Assembly: GCA_023402845.1 (NCBI GenBank)
Contig: JAEYFP010000002.1
Coordinates: 117,198-181,197 of the forward strand
Length of the DNA stretch: 64,000 nt
Reading direction: 5' to 3'
Source: Bacillota bacterium
GTDB taxonomy: Bacteria; Bacillota; Clostridia; Lachnospirales; Lachnospiraceae
This document shows, in pieces, positions 27,306-36,244 of this stretch (the stretch's first letter is position 1; every line of letters begins with the position of its first letter). Made by a program: the position numbers and the translations under genes. The notes beneath the pieces were generated by a model, which made no database searches, had not been told where the DNA came from, and saw only the letters and a program-made list of their open reading frames with translations.

Positions 27306-28187
27306 GTGAATAAAAAAAAGATCTATCCGCAATGGTTCTTAGTGCTGCCGCTCGTGTTGTATATTATATTTTTCCTGCTTCCGGGGGTGATGGGAATTTT
27401 GTATTCTTTCACGGACTGGAGCTCCAGAACGAGCGTGAACGGACTGCATTTTGTCGGATTGCAGAATTATATCGAACTATTTACTTCTAATAAGGACTAT
27501 GCGTCGGGAATTAAAAACACGCTGATGTTTACGGTGGTTTCCAACCTGGTCAAAATTATTCCGGCTTTGTTTTTGGCAATCCTTTTGCAGGAAGGCCTGC
27601 GGGGCAAAGGCCTGTACCGTACAATTTTTTATCTGCCTTCCATTCTGCCGTTTGTAATTATCGGACTTGTATTCAAATCTGTACTGAATTATAATACGGG
27701 CCTGTTAAACAGCCTTTTTGATGTGCTGCACATGGGTTTTCTAAAGCAGAAATGGCTCTCCGATTTAAATGTCGTCTGGAAATCAATTTTTGGTGTGGAT
27801 GCCTGGCGCGGAATCGGTTATGTCATGACCATATTCATTGCGGGCCTGAATGCGATTCCGAAGTCCTACTACGAAGCGGCTCAGATCGACGGAGCCAATT
27901 TCTGGCACAAGCTTCTTTATGTGACATTGCCGATGATGACCGGCTCGATCATGATTAACCTTGTATTTGGCCTGACTTATGGTCTGAAGGTATTCGATAT
28001 TGTTTACGTGCTGACGAACGGTGGCCCGGGTCATGCGACGGAAGTGCTGACAACCTATGCATTTCAGCTCTATTCGGGTGGTCAATACGGGATGTCCACA
28101 GCGCTCAATACAATTTTACTGCTGATCACTGCGGTCGTAGGAGTGCTTGTTGTAAGGGTGATGAGTAAGAAGGAGGTGCAGCAGTAA
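27306..28187 (+). CDS. CUT1 sugar ABC transporter permease (MalF/UgpA type)
   Basis: A 293-residue permease with about six membrane helices. The EAA loop is EAAQIDGANFWHKLLYVTLP. The LTNGGPGHATEVL motif typical of MalF-like subunits precedes the last helix. GTG 27306 is the start, with AAAGGAGG 7 bases upstream and the hairpin just before. It works with the permease at 28187 and the binding protein at 25824. As in loci 1 and 4, no ATPase gene is present. Confidence 0.93.
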   Translation: MNKKKIYPQWFLVLPLVLYIIFFLLPGVMGILYSFTDWSSRTSVNGLHFVGLQNYIELFTSNKDYASGIKNTLMFTVVSNLVKIIPALFLAILLQEGLRGKGLYRTIFYLPSILPFVIIGLVFKSVLNYNTGLLNSLFDVLHMGFLKQKWLSDLNVVWKSIFGVDAWRGIGYVMTIFIAGLNAIPKSYYEAAQIDGANFWHKLLYVTLPMMTGSIMINLVFGLTYGLKVFDIVYVLTNGGPGHATEVLTTYAFQLYSGGQYGMSTALNTILLLITAVVGVLVVRVMSKKEVQQ

Positions 28188-29014
28188 TGGATGGGAAAAA
28201 GAAAGTATTTCGCACAATCATCAAGCAATTGTTCTGCATTCTTTTGTCTGCGGCTGTAATCGTGCCGTTTTACATGGTTGTTATCAACTCTTTTAAAACG
28301 AAGGCGGAGGCAGCGCGCATGAACCTCTCGCTGCCGAAAGAATGGCTGTTTTCTAATTATATTGAGGTCATCGAAAAAGGAAAGCTGCTGCAGGGTTTTG
28401 CAAACAGCCTGCTCTATGCGGGGGCGGCGACCTTTGCGGGTGTGCTGTTGTGTGCGATGGGAGCATTTGTCTTAAGCAGAAGGCCGAGCAGGCTGAATAA
28501 TTTTATTTATTATTTTGTACTCTGCGGTCTGTTTTTTCCGGTCAATTATGTAACACTCGTCAGAGTATTGCAGACCGTTCATCTGACGGATACACGGCTT
28601 GGCATCATCCTCGTCTTTACGAGCGCGATGATTCCATTCTGCGTATTCACGATCCGCAACTTTGTGCTGTCCGTTCCGGTAGAGATGGACGAAGCAGCTG
28701 TGATTGACGGCGCGGGACCATTGTCTTTGTTTTTCAAAATTATCGTGCCGCTTTTAAAACCGACACTGGTTACTTGTTTTATTTTGCAGTTTATGGGCGT
28801 GTGGAGCGACTTTTTGACACCCCTCTACTTATCGAGCAAAAGTAAGCTATTTCCGATGACGATGGCAGTCTATCAATTTTTTGGAAAAAATAAAAATTAT
28901 TGGAATTATATTTTTGCCGATATCGTGCTGACCTGTATCCCGGTCATGCTGATCTACCTAATCGGACAGAAATACATTGTAGGCGGGATGACCGCCGGCG
29001 GTGTAAAGGAATAA
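28187..29014 (+). CDS. CUT1 sugar ABC transporter permease (MalG/UgpE type)
   Basis: A 275-residue permease. The first helix is at about residues 12-32, and the EAA loop reads DEAAVIDGAGPLSLFFKIIVP. The C-terminal GGMTAGGVKE is typical of the subfamily. It starts in a TAATG overlap with the previous gene and is translationally coupled. It ends only 13 bases from the convergent kinase gene at 29028, leaving no room for a separate terminator. Confidence 0.93.
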   Translation: MDGKKKVFRTIIKQLFCILLSAAVIVPFYMVVINSFKTKAEAARMNLSLPKEWLFSNYIEVIEKGKLLQGFANSLLYAGAATFAGVLLCAMGAFVLSRRPSRLNNFIYYFVLCGLFFPVNYVTLVRVLQTVHLTDTRLGIILVFTSAMIPFCVFTIRNFVLSVPVEMDEAAVIDGAGPLSLFFKIIVPLLKPTLVTCFILQFMGVWSDFLTPLYLSSKSKLFPMTMAVYQFFGKNKNYWNYIFADIVLTCIPVMLIYLIGQKYIVGGMTAGGVKE

Positions 29015-29027
29015 CAGAGATACTATT

Positions 29028-30845
29028 TTATTCCCGATACAGGATTGCCGGAATCCTAATTGTAACGTCGGTTCCTTTTCCCAGCACACTTTCATAATGA
29101 AGTCCGAAATTATCTCCGTATAAAAGCTTTAAACGCAGATGCGTATTATAAATGGCAATGTTGCTGCCGGTCGTGCTTTTTCCCTCTCCGGTCAGGATCG
29201 CAGGCAGCTTGTCGGGGGGAATGCCTTTGCCGTTGTCAGAGATGGTAAATTGAATGTTTTGTCCTTCCATCCATGAGGCAATGACGATGATCCCTTCCTT
29301 ATTTTCTTTTTCGAAAATACCGTGTAAAATTGCGTTTTCTACGATCGGCTGCAAAATCAGTTTCGGGATTTCGTAGTCGAGGATTTCGTCAGGAATATCG
29401 ATAATAAAACGAATCTTGTCTTCATAGCGCATATTCTGGAGCTTGACATAGAGAGAAACGTGGTCGAGCTCCTCGGAAATTGTCGTAATAATATTCCCTT
29501 TGTTCAGTGTCAGCTTATAATATTTTGATAGAGCCTGCACCGCCTCGGATACTTCATTCTGCTTGCCGTCCTTGGACAGCCAGTTGATCATATCCAGCAT
29601 ATTATATAGAAAATGCGGGTTGATTTGCGCCTGCAGTGCCTTAAATTCGGATACCTTCAGTTCATTTGCGATTCTGGTCTGCTCCTGCATCAAATTATTA
29701 AGCTGTGAAACCATATAATTATAGGTTGTAATCAACTGACCGATTTCATCGGCCTCGATCTGACCGTTGATCGGATGCGGCACGCCCTCCCTTGCGCTGC
29801 TCATCGTGCTGATGACATAAGAGATTCTTCTGACAATGCTGTTCGACAAAAACAGAGCAGTGGTAGTACCGAAAATAAGGACGAATGCATAGAGTACGAC
29901 ATTTCTGCGAAACAGCCCGTCTGCCTCGGAAAAGACGCTGTTTACCGGAATGACGGACACTAAATACCAATCCGTACCGGAAACGGGACGGTAGCCCAGA
30001 TACAGCCGTTCTCCGAGGATTTCTTTTGTGACGAAATCATTTTTATCCGGTGCTGTTTTTAAAATAGACTCATAATTTTGAAAATAGGTACCGGACAACG
30101 CGGAATCTGTTGTGGAAACGATGCTGTTTCGGCTGTTTACGAGGTAAGAGACGCTGTTTGGTGTTGTCATATTCTGATGCAGAATTTCCGTTAAAGAATC
30201 CTGTGAAAAATAGACCGCAATGTAAGCCGACACTGTTTCTCCGGTTGCGATATGGGAAAATTTTTTAATATAGGCGAGCTTTCCGTTGTCTGTGACTTCA
30301 CGGGTTGTCAGATAAAAAGAGGGACAGAGCAGCTCGTTTTGATCCGAGCCCTGGAAAATACCGTACCAATAACTGCCTTTTGCATCCGATAGTGGCCGGA
30401 ATAAGTCAATCGAATCATAATAGCTGCATAGATCCTGGTGGTCATCGGATACATAGATCTGAATATCCGTGATAAAAGCATGATCTACGAGTGAATTGAC
30501 CGTACTTAAAAAGGTATTGCTCTGTGTTGCGAAGGATTCCTTTCCGGCAAGAGCAGTGACGCTTTGTGAGCCTAACAGCTCGGAGAAAAACTGGTTTTGT
30601 GTAATCGTGTCGTTTGTGTAAATCGCCTGTGCGACAGTCGCCGCCACAGTATTGGAGGTCTGCGTGACAAGCGCCTCTTCCGTGTGCAGCGTCTTGTTTG
30701 TAACGATATCGGACATTTGGCTGAACAGGATGAAAGAAAGCAGCACGGTCGGCAGCATGATCAGAATCAGATGCGTAAATAAAAACTTATATTTGAGCTT
30801 CATATCATGCAGAAAGAAATTAATGACGGCTGATTTCTGTTTCAT
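29028..30845 (-). CDS. YesM-type sensor histidine kinase (locus 3)
   Basis: A 605-residue membrane kinase. Helices lie at about residues 19-40 and 300-322, enclosing a Cache-like extracellular domain with VYVSDDHQD-like surface segments. HAMP follows, then His_kinase with H411 in AQINPHFLYNML, and the ATPase domain with QPIVENAILHG and SDNGKGI. It overlaps the response regulator gene by 4 bases. Its position beside the rhamnose-type transporter suggests that it reports extracellular rhamnose or a rhamnose glycan. That is inference. Confidence 0.92.
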   Translation of the reverse strand: MKQKSAVINFFLHDMKLKYKFLFTHLILIMLPTVLLSFILFSQMSDIVTNKTLHTEEALVTQTSNTVAATVAQAIYTNDTITQNQFFSELLGSQSVTALAGKESFATQSNTFLSTVNSLVDHAFITDIQIYVSDDHQDLCSYYDSIDLFRPLSDAKGSYWYGIFQGSDQNELLCPSFYLTTREVTDNGKLAYIKKFSHIATGETVSAYIAVYFSQDSLTEILHQNMTTPNSVSYLVNSRNSIVSTTDSALSGTYFQNYESILKTAPDKNDFVTKEILGERLYLGYRPVSGTDWYLVSVIPVNSVFSEADGLFRRNVVLYAFVLIFGTTTALFLSNSIVRRISYVISTMSSAREGVPHPINGQIEADEIGQLITTYNYMVSQLNNLMQEQTRIANELKVSEFKALQAQINPHFLYNMLDMINWLSKDGKQNEVSEAVQALSKYYKLTLNKGNIITTISEELDHVSLYVKLQNMRYEDKIRFIIDIPDEILDYEIPKLILQPIVENAILHGIFEKENKEGIIVIASWMEGQNIQFTISDNGKGIPPDKLPAILTGEGKSTTGSNIAIYNTHLRLKLLYGDNFGLHYESVLGKGTDVTIRIPAILYRE

Positions 30846-32404
30846 TTGTTCAACTCCTGTTCCCGGTATTCCGAAGGGGATAATCCCATTGATTTCTTGA
30901 ATGTCTTTCCAAAATAATTGCTGTCACTGTAGCCGACGAGCGATGCGATATCTGCGATTTTGTTGCGGGGATCGGACAGCAGAAACCTGGCACGGCGGAT
31001 ACGGTATTCAGTGAGATACTGGTTTAATGTCGTGCCCGTTTCCGTTTTAAACAGCGTGCATGTATAGGAAGAAGTCAAATGTACAAAATCGCTGATATCC
31101 CGGATTGACAAATCCTCATGCTGATAATTTTTGGAGATAAAATCCTTAATCAGATAAATTGTAGAGTTATCGTTATGCACGGTCTTTGCGAGTGCAAAAT
31201 ACTTTTCTATTTCCCGGCAGAGCAGTTTATGAAGCTCATAGATCGAATCACAGCGGGAAATACTATCCCAAATAGAGTCCTCCGGCTTTCCTGTGGTAAA
31301 AGACATTTTTTTCTGTTCGGAGACATTCCTGATCTCCGAGAGCAGATGAAAATAAAGCCCTTTGACTTGATTCGGCAGAAGTCCGGTCGCACCGGTTGAT
31401 GCCTTCAGCAGGTCAGCGGCAATCTGTGCCAGCCTGTTTTCATCGTCACCGCTAAGCGCTCCGGAAAAGTCCTGCTGAAATTTTCCGTTCATGATATCAT
31501 TCGGATGAAACGATTCATGTGTTTCCTCCCGGTATTTAAGACAGGAGTTTACCGGATAAAAGAACGCCTTCTGAAGCAGGATGACCGCGGAGGTATAGGA
31601 TTGGTGAACGTTTTCGAGACCGGTCGCCTGTTTACCCCAGATAATGTAATACGAATGCTGCAGAGAAGAAAAAACTTTTTGCCAGCTGTCGATCAGACTG
31701 TCTGCAAAAGCGGGGCTGCACTCCTGATATCCCCAGATGTGGTAAATAAACAGTCCGTCCTCTTTTGCCGAATGGATCTCACTAAGTCCCCTGTTTTCCA
31801 GAACCCCTGCTATGAGCAGCTCAACCGTTTCTCGTTCCGCATCACTGAGGGAACCTGTTAACGGATGAAGCTTAATCAGGACGGTCGTGAATCGGATGTG
31901 CTTTCCCATCGGAAGCGGAAACCCGTCGGATTTGGACAGGTAGCTCCATTCCTGACGGGAGAGGGGATGCTGCAGCTTTGCGGCAAGCGAACTGAAATAA
32001 GAACTGGCAGCTGTATGCCGGTTCTGTGTCTGTGTCTGCTTTAATGTCACCGCTTCAATCAGCGCATCCGTGACCTCCTTAAGATCAATTGGCTTCTCCA
32101 CATAATTGATGGCTTTCAACTTGATAGCCGCCTTTAAGTATTCTTTGTCCGAATAGCCGGACATAAAAATAATAGAACAGCCTGACAACTGCTCCGTGAT
32201 CTGTTCTGCCATCTGAATGCCGTCCATACGGGGCATCCGTACATCGGTCAGAACAATTTCAGGCCTGTGAAGAAGTGCAAGCTCTAGTCCGTGGACCCCA
32301 TCATCGGCCTGCAATACCTGTGTGATGCCGATGGACTTTAAATTGAGGGAACCAAGCAGTCCCTCACGTGTAATTTTCTCATCATCAACAATTAGTAATT
32401 TCAT
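30842..32404 (-). CDS. YesN-type response regulator with long linker (locus 3)
   Basis: A 520-residue response regulator. The receiver has LIVDDE, phospho-acceptor D54 in LTDVRMPR, and VEKPID. A long middle region of about 270 residues without a recognised motif separates it from the C-terminal AraC double HTH (IRDISDFVHLTSSYTCTLF, IADIASLVGYSDSNYFGKTF). It is divergent from the transporter operon. Two near-identical 12-base direct repeats at 32449-32480 in the shared intergenic region are the likely binding site. Confidence 0.92.
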   Translation of the reverse strand: MKLLIVDDEKITREGLLGSLNLKSIGITQVLQADDGVHGLELALLHRPEIVLTDVRMPRMDGIQMAEQITEQLSGCSIIFMSGYSDKEYLKAAIKLKAINYVEKPIDLKEVTDALIEAVTLKQTQTQNRHTAASSYFSSLAAKLQHPLSRQEWSYLSKSDGFPLPMGKHIRFTTVLIKLHPLTGSLSDAERETVELLIAGVLENRGLSEIHSAKEDGLFIYHIWGYQECSPAFADSLIDSWQKVFSSLQHSYYIIWGKQATGLENVHQSYTSAVILLQKAFFYPVNSCLKYREETHESFHPNDIMNGKFQQDFSGALSGDDENRLAQIAADLLKASTGATGLLPNQVKGLYFHLLSEIRNVSEQKKMSFTTGKPEDSIWDSISRCDSIYELHKLLCREIEKYFALAKTVHNDNSTIYLIKDFISKNYQHEDLSIRDISDFVHLTSSYTCTLFKTETGTTLNQYLTEYRIRRARFLLSDPRNKIADIASLVGYSDSNYFGKTFKKSMGLSPSEYREQELNK

Positions 32405-32448
32405 GTCTTTATTCTATCATATCCATGCAAAAAAATAAAATAGCATCC

Positions 32449-32510
32449 AAAAAAATTACCTGAATTCTAAAAAATTTACCGTAGTGCAAAACGAAAACGA
32501 ATGCTAATAT
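32449..32510 (+). promoter_or_regulatory. Direct-repeat operator and promoter of the rhamnose-type transporter operon
   Basis: AAAAAAATTACC (32449-32460) and AAAAAATTTACC (32469-32480) match at 11 of 12 positions with a 20-base period, the spacing expected for AraC-type HTH pairs. TAATAT at 32505-32510 is a plausible -10 without a recognisable -35, as for an activated promoter. Binding by the regulator at 30842-32404 is inferred from position. Confidence 0.55.
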
Positions 32511-32576
32511 CAACATAACGAGAAGTTTGAACGAGAAAGGCTTTTATAGAGAAGCTGAGGAAAAGGAGGAAAAAGA

Positions 32577-34091
32577 GTGTCTGAATATGTATTGGAACTG
32601 AAAAATATCACGAAGATATTTCCCGGTGTCATTGCGCTCGATGAAGTACAGTTTCAATTGAAGCCGGGCGAGATTCATGCACTGATGGGTGAGAACGGCG
32701 CAGGAAAATCGACGTTCATCAAAGTAATCACCGGCGTACATAAAGCGGAAAACGGCGAGATGTACCTGAATGGTAAAAAGGTGGATTTTAAAGGGCCCAG
32801 AGATGCACAAAAGGCAGGAATTGCGGCAATTTACCAACACGTGACAGCATATCCCCATTTGACTGTGACTGAAAATATTTACATGGGACATGAAAAGAAA
32901 AAGAATGGGATTATCCAGTGGAAAAGTATGCATGAGGATGCCGCCGAACTGTTAAAGCAGTTAAATGCAGATTTTAAATCGACGGATGAAATGGGAATGC
33001 TTTCCGTTGCGCAGCAGCAGATGGTCGAAATAGCAAAGGCACTGTCCATGGAGGCGAGGATCATTATTATGGATGAGCCGACCGCCGCACTGACAAAAAG
33101 AGAATCCGAGGAATTATATAAAATCACGGAAAAACTGAAGGATAACGGAGCCTCGGTCATTTTTATCTCTCACCGGTTTGAGGATATGTATCGTCTTGCC
33201 TCCCGTGTCACCGTATTCCGCGATTCCAAATACATCGGCACCTACGATGTGGACAGCATCACAAACAACGATTTGATTAAAGCAATGGTCGGACGTGAGA
33301 TCAAAGACCTGTATCCGAAGCCGGACGTTAAAATCGGGGAAGAAGTGCTCAGACTTGAAAATTTGAGTCGGACGGGTTATTTTAAGAATGTTTCAATATC
33401 TGTCAGAAGAGGCGAGATTTTGGGCCTGACAGGGCTTGTCGGTGCAGGCAGGACAGAGGTTATGCAGACTGTGTTCGGTATCGAGCATTATGATTCCGGT
33501 AAAGTATATTTAGAAGGAAAAGAAATTAAAATTCATACACCTGCCGATGCAATGAAACAGGGAATTGGTTTGCTGCCGGAGGATCGCCAGCATGAAGGCT
33601 TGATTTTGGACTGGGGTATCGGTGACAATATTGTGCTTCCGGAGCTTAAGAAGCTGTCCAAGGGTTTCCTGCTCGATGAAAAGAAGCAAAGAAGCGTTGC
33701 AAAGGATCTGGCGGAACGCGTTGATACCAAGGCTGTCTCCGTATTTACAAAAGCGAGTGCCTTATCAGGCGGAAACCAACAGAAGGTGGTTGTGGCAAAA
33801 ATACTTGCCTCCGACTTAAAGGTCATCATTCTGGATGAGCCGACAAAAGGTGTGGACGTTGGCGCCAAGGCAGAGATTTACGAAATTATGGGAGAACTGG
33901 CGAAACAGGGTTATGCAATTATCATGATTTCCTCAGAGATGCCTGAAATTCTCGGGATGTGCGACCGGATTGCCGTAATGTGTGAGGGTAAAGTGACCGG
34001 TGAGTTAAACCGCGGGGAAGCGACACAGGAGACTATTTTGAAGTTTGCGATGGCAAAATCATTAAAAGCGATAGAAGGACAGGGGGCGTGA
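32577..34091 (+). CDS. Sugar ABC transporter ATPase, CUT2, rhamnose-type (RhaT-like)
   Basis: A 504-residue double ATPase, as in ribose/rhamnose importers. The first domain has Walker A GENGAGKST, an LSVAQQQ signature and Walker B IIIMDEPTA. The second has a degenerate P-loop (GLVGAGRTE), LSGGNQQ and VIILDEPTKGVD. GTG 32577 has AAGGAGG upstream. It heads the operon ATPase-permease-permease-binding protein-mutarotase. That content matches the RhaT/P/Q/S/U rhamnose transporter described in rhizobia, so L-rhamnose is the most likely substrate. Confidence 0.92.
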   Translation: MSEYVLELKNITKIFPGVIALDEVQFQLKPGEIHALMGENGAGKSTFIKVITGVHKAENGEMYLNGKKVDFKGPRDAQKAGIAAIYQHVTAYPHLTVTENIYMGHEKKKNGIIQWKSMHEDAAELLKQLNADFKSTDEMGMLSVAQQQMVEIAKALSMEARIIIMDEPTAALTKRESEELYKITEKLKDNGASVIFISHRFEDMYRLASRVTVFRDSKYIGTYDVDSITNNDLIKAMVGREIKDLYPKPDVKIGEEVLRLENLSRTGYFKNVSISVRRGEILGLTGLVGAGRTEVMQTVFGIEHYDSGKVYLEGKEIKIHTPADAMKQGIGLLPEDRQHEGLILDWGIGDNIVLPELKKLSKGFLLDEKKQRSVAKDLAERVDTKAVSVFTKASALSGGNQQKVVVAKILASDLKVIILDEPTKGVDVGAKAEIYEIMGELAKQGYAIIMISSEMPEILGMCDRIAVMCEGKVTGELNRGEATQETILKFAMAKSLKAIEGQGA

Positions 34092-35092
34092 TGATGAAAA
34101 AGTTTGATATAAAGAAACTTACCAGCTCACGCGAACTGAGTTTGGTAGTTGTGCTGATTGTGTTATGTATCTTTGTTCAGATGCGCAACAGCGTATTTCT
34201 TCAGCCCTCTACAATTGAGGCGATGTTTAAAAACTATGCGGTTGTCATGATTCTCGCTCTCGGCATGATGTGCGTGCTCTTAATTGGAGGAATTGATATT
34301 TCGATCGGTTCCGTCCTGGCCTTTTCGGGAATGGCCTCGGCACTTTTGATGCGTGACCATCCGGGGATTCCGGTAATCGGCGGTTTCTTGCTTTCCATGT
34401 TGTTTGGAACGCTGCTCGGTCTCGTTATCGGACTTGTCATTGCAAAGGGAAAAGTGCTGCCGATTGTCGCAACGCTGGGCTTTATGAATATTTATCGGGG
34501 ATTGACCTATTTGATTGCAAACAGCCAGTGGGTTGCAGCATATCAGATACCGGATGGCTTTAAAAATTTCGCGCAGAGCAGTTATTTATCCGGCGGACTG
34601 ATTAACAATCTGATCGTTGTAACAATTATTGTCTATGTGATTTTCTTCATCGTCATGAAGTGGACGACACTTGGAAGAAAGGTGTATGCGGTCGGTTCAA
34701 ATCCTGAAGCAGCGGAATTGTCCGGTATTAATATCGACAATGTAAGACTTGGGGTTTATACGCTGATGGGCTTGTTATCGGGACTTGGCGGTGCATTGTG
34801 GGTATCCCTGTATGCTTCGGCACAGGGGGATATGGCGACCGGCCTGGAAATGGATGTAATTGCGGCCTGTGTTGTCGGCGGCGTCAGTATGAATGGCGGA
34901 CGCGGAAGTGTTACCGGGGTGTTTTTGGGAGCGCTGACGATGTCAATCATCGGAAAAGCACTGCCGCTGATCGGTGTCTCGCAGTTCTGGCAGAATGGAA
35001 TTAAAGGGTTGATTATTCTGATTGCCGTTATTCTGAACGTGATTGCACAAAGAACGATGGATAAAAACAACTTGAAGGGGAGGGAACTATAA
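34091..35092 (+). CDS. CUT2 sugar ABC transporter permease (RbsC/RhaP-like)
   Basis: A permease of about 333 residues with 8-10 hydrophobic helices. The BPD_transp_2 motif is in GGIDISIGSVLAFSGM, and the conserved AVGSNPEAAELSGIN lies near the middle. The ATPase stop and this ATG overlap as TGATG. ATG 34094, better spaced from AGGGGG at 34081-34086, is an equally good start. It forms the membrane pore together with the permease at 35092. Confidence 0.92.
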   Translation: MMKKFDIKKLTSSRELSLVVVLIVLCIFVQMRNSVFLQPSTIEAMFKNYAVVMILALGMMCVLLIGGIDISIGSVLAFSGMASALLMRDHPGIPVIGGFLLSMLFGTLLGLVIGLVIAKGKVLPIVATLGFMNIYRGLTYLIANSQWVAAYQIPDGFKNFAQSSYLSGGLINNLIVVTIIVYVIFFIVMKWTTLGRKVYAVGSNPEAAELSGINIDNVRLGVYTLMGLLSGLGGALWVSLYASAQGDMATGLEMDVIAACVVGGVSMNGGRGSVTGVFLGALTMSIIGKALPLIGVSQFWQNGIKGLIILIAVILNVIAQRTMDKNNLKGREL

Positions 35093-36108
35093 TGGCAACA
35101 AAATCAGGAAGAACGATCATTGCAGAGAAGCCCAGAACCCTCAAATCCGTATTTTTAAGATGGGAATGGCTGTTGGTAGTAATTTTTATTATCATTAATA
35201 TTATGAACACCGTAATTTCACCTTATTATCTGAGTGCGGCGGGTTTGCTGAATGCGACATCTTCATTTTTAGAGAAATCTTTTGTAGCACTTTTAATGGC
35301 CTATGTACTGATACTTGGAGACATTGATATTTCTGTAGGCTCTATTGCCTGCTTGTCGGCAGTACTCATGGCGGTCAGCTACAATGCCGGAATTCCGATG
35401 GGTCTTTGTCTTCTGATCGGCCTGCTTGTCGGAACTGTCTGCGGACTGATCAATGGACTTATTCTGACAAAGTTTACAGAGCTGGCACCAATGATTGTCA
35501 CACTCGGTACACAAATACTATATAGGGGTATTGCAGAAGCGATCCTGGGTGACCAGGCGGCCGGCGGACTTACAAATGTAAAGTGGTTTTCTAACCTGTA
35601 CTGGGGGAAAATAGGTAATGTGCCGATTATGCTGATCTTCTTTATAATCTTCGCCTGTTTGTTTGGTTTTATTTTGCATAAAACCATTTTCGGAAAATGG
35701 CTCTACGCTATCGGCAGTAATAAGCTTGCAGCGCAATACGCCGGCATCCCGGTGCAGAAGGTGCGTCTGACCGTATTCACTCTGGTAGGTACGTTTTCGG
35801 CAGTGACGGCGATTTTCCTTGCGGCCAGAATGGGCAGTACCCGTTCCGATATCGCTACAAATTATGAGATGGAAGCGATTGCGATGGCGGTGCTTGGCGG
35901 ATTTACGACAACAGGGGGAAAAGGAAATTTTATTGGCCTGATTCTTGCAATCTTTATTGTCGGATTTTTAAGATATGGTCTTGGTCTGATTAATATTCCG
36001 TCACAGGTTATGCTTGTTGTTATCGGCGGATTGTTGATCGTAACGGTTATGATCCCGAATATCAAAAATGGGGTGTTATCAATAGCCAAGAAAGTAAAGG
36101 CTCATTAA
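35092..36108 (+). CDS. CUT2 sugar ABC transporter permease (RbsC/RhaQ-like)
   Basis: A 338-residue permease with a basic N-terminal cytoplasmic segment and then about nine helices. It has GDIDISVGSIACLSAV and AIGSNKLAAQYAGIP, the same family motifs as its neighbour. It begins in a TAATG overlap with the previous permease, preceded by GGGGAGGG. Having two different permeases is typical of the rhamnose-type CUT2 system, where ribose systems use one. Confidence 0.92.
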   Translation: MATKSGRTIIAEKPRTLKSVFLRWEWLLVVIFIIINIMNTVISPYYLSAAGLLNATSSFLEKSFVALLMAYVLILGDIDISVGSIACLSAVLMAVSYNAGIPMGLCLLIGLLVGTVCGLINGLILTKFTELAPMIVTLGTQILYRGIAEAILGDQAAGGLTNVKWFSNLYWGKIGNVPIMLIFFIIFACLFGFILHKTIFGKWLYAIGSNKLAAQYAGIPVQKVRLTVFTLVGTFSAVTAIFLAARMGSTRSDIATNYEMEAIAMAVLGGFTTTGGKGNFIGLILAIFIVGFLRYGLGLINIPSQVMLVVIGGLLIVTVMIPNIKNGVLSIAKKVKAH

Positions 36109-36244
36109 TCTGTAGCTGTTCAGTATGTTCACAGCTGGTGCGGTGCACACAAAACATGCAAAAACAGCATTTTTGTTGCTGCTTGAATGTACCGAATTGT
36201 TATAAAAAACTATTCATACATTAAAAAGGGAGGAAGTAAAAGGA

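Noticed and set aside
32485..32502. Catabolite-responsive element (cre) at TGCAAAACG
   Set aside because: The spacing between TG and CG is one base too long for the cre consensus, and the right half does not match.
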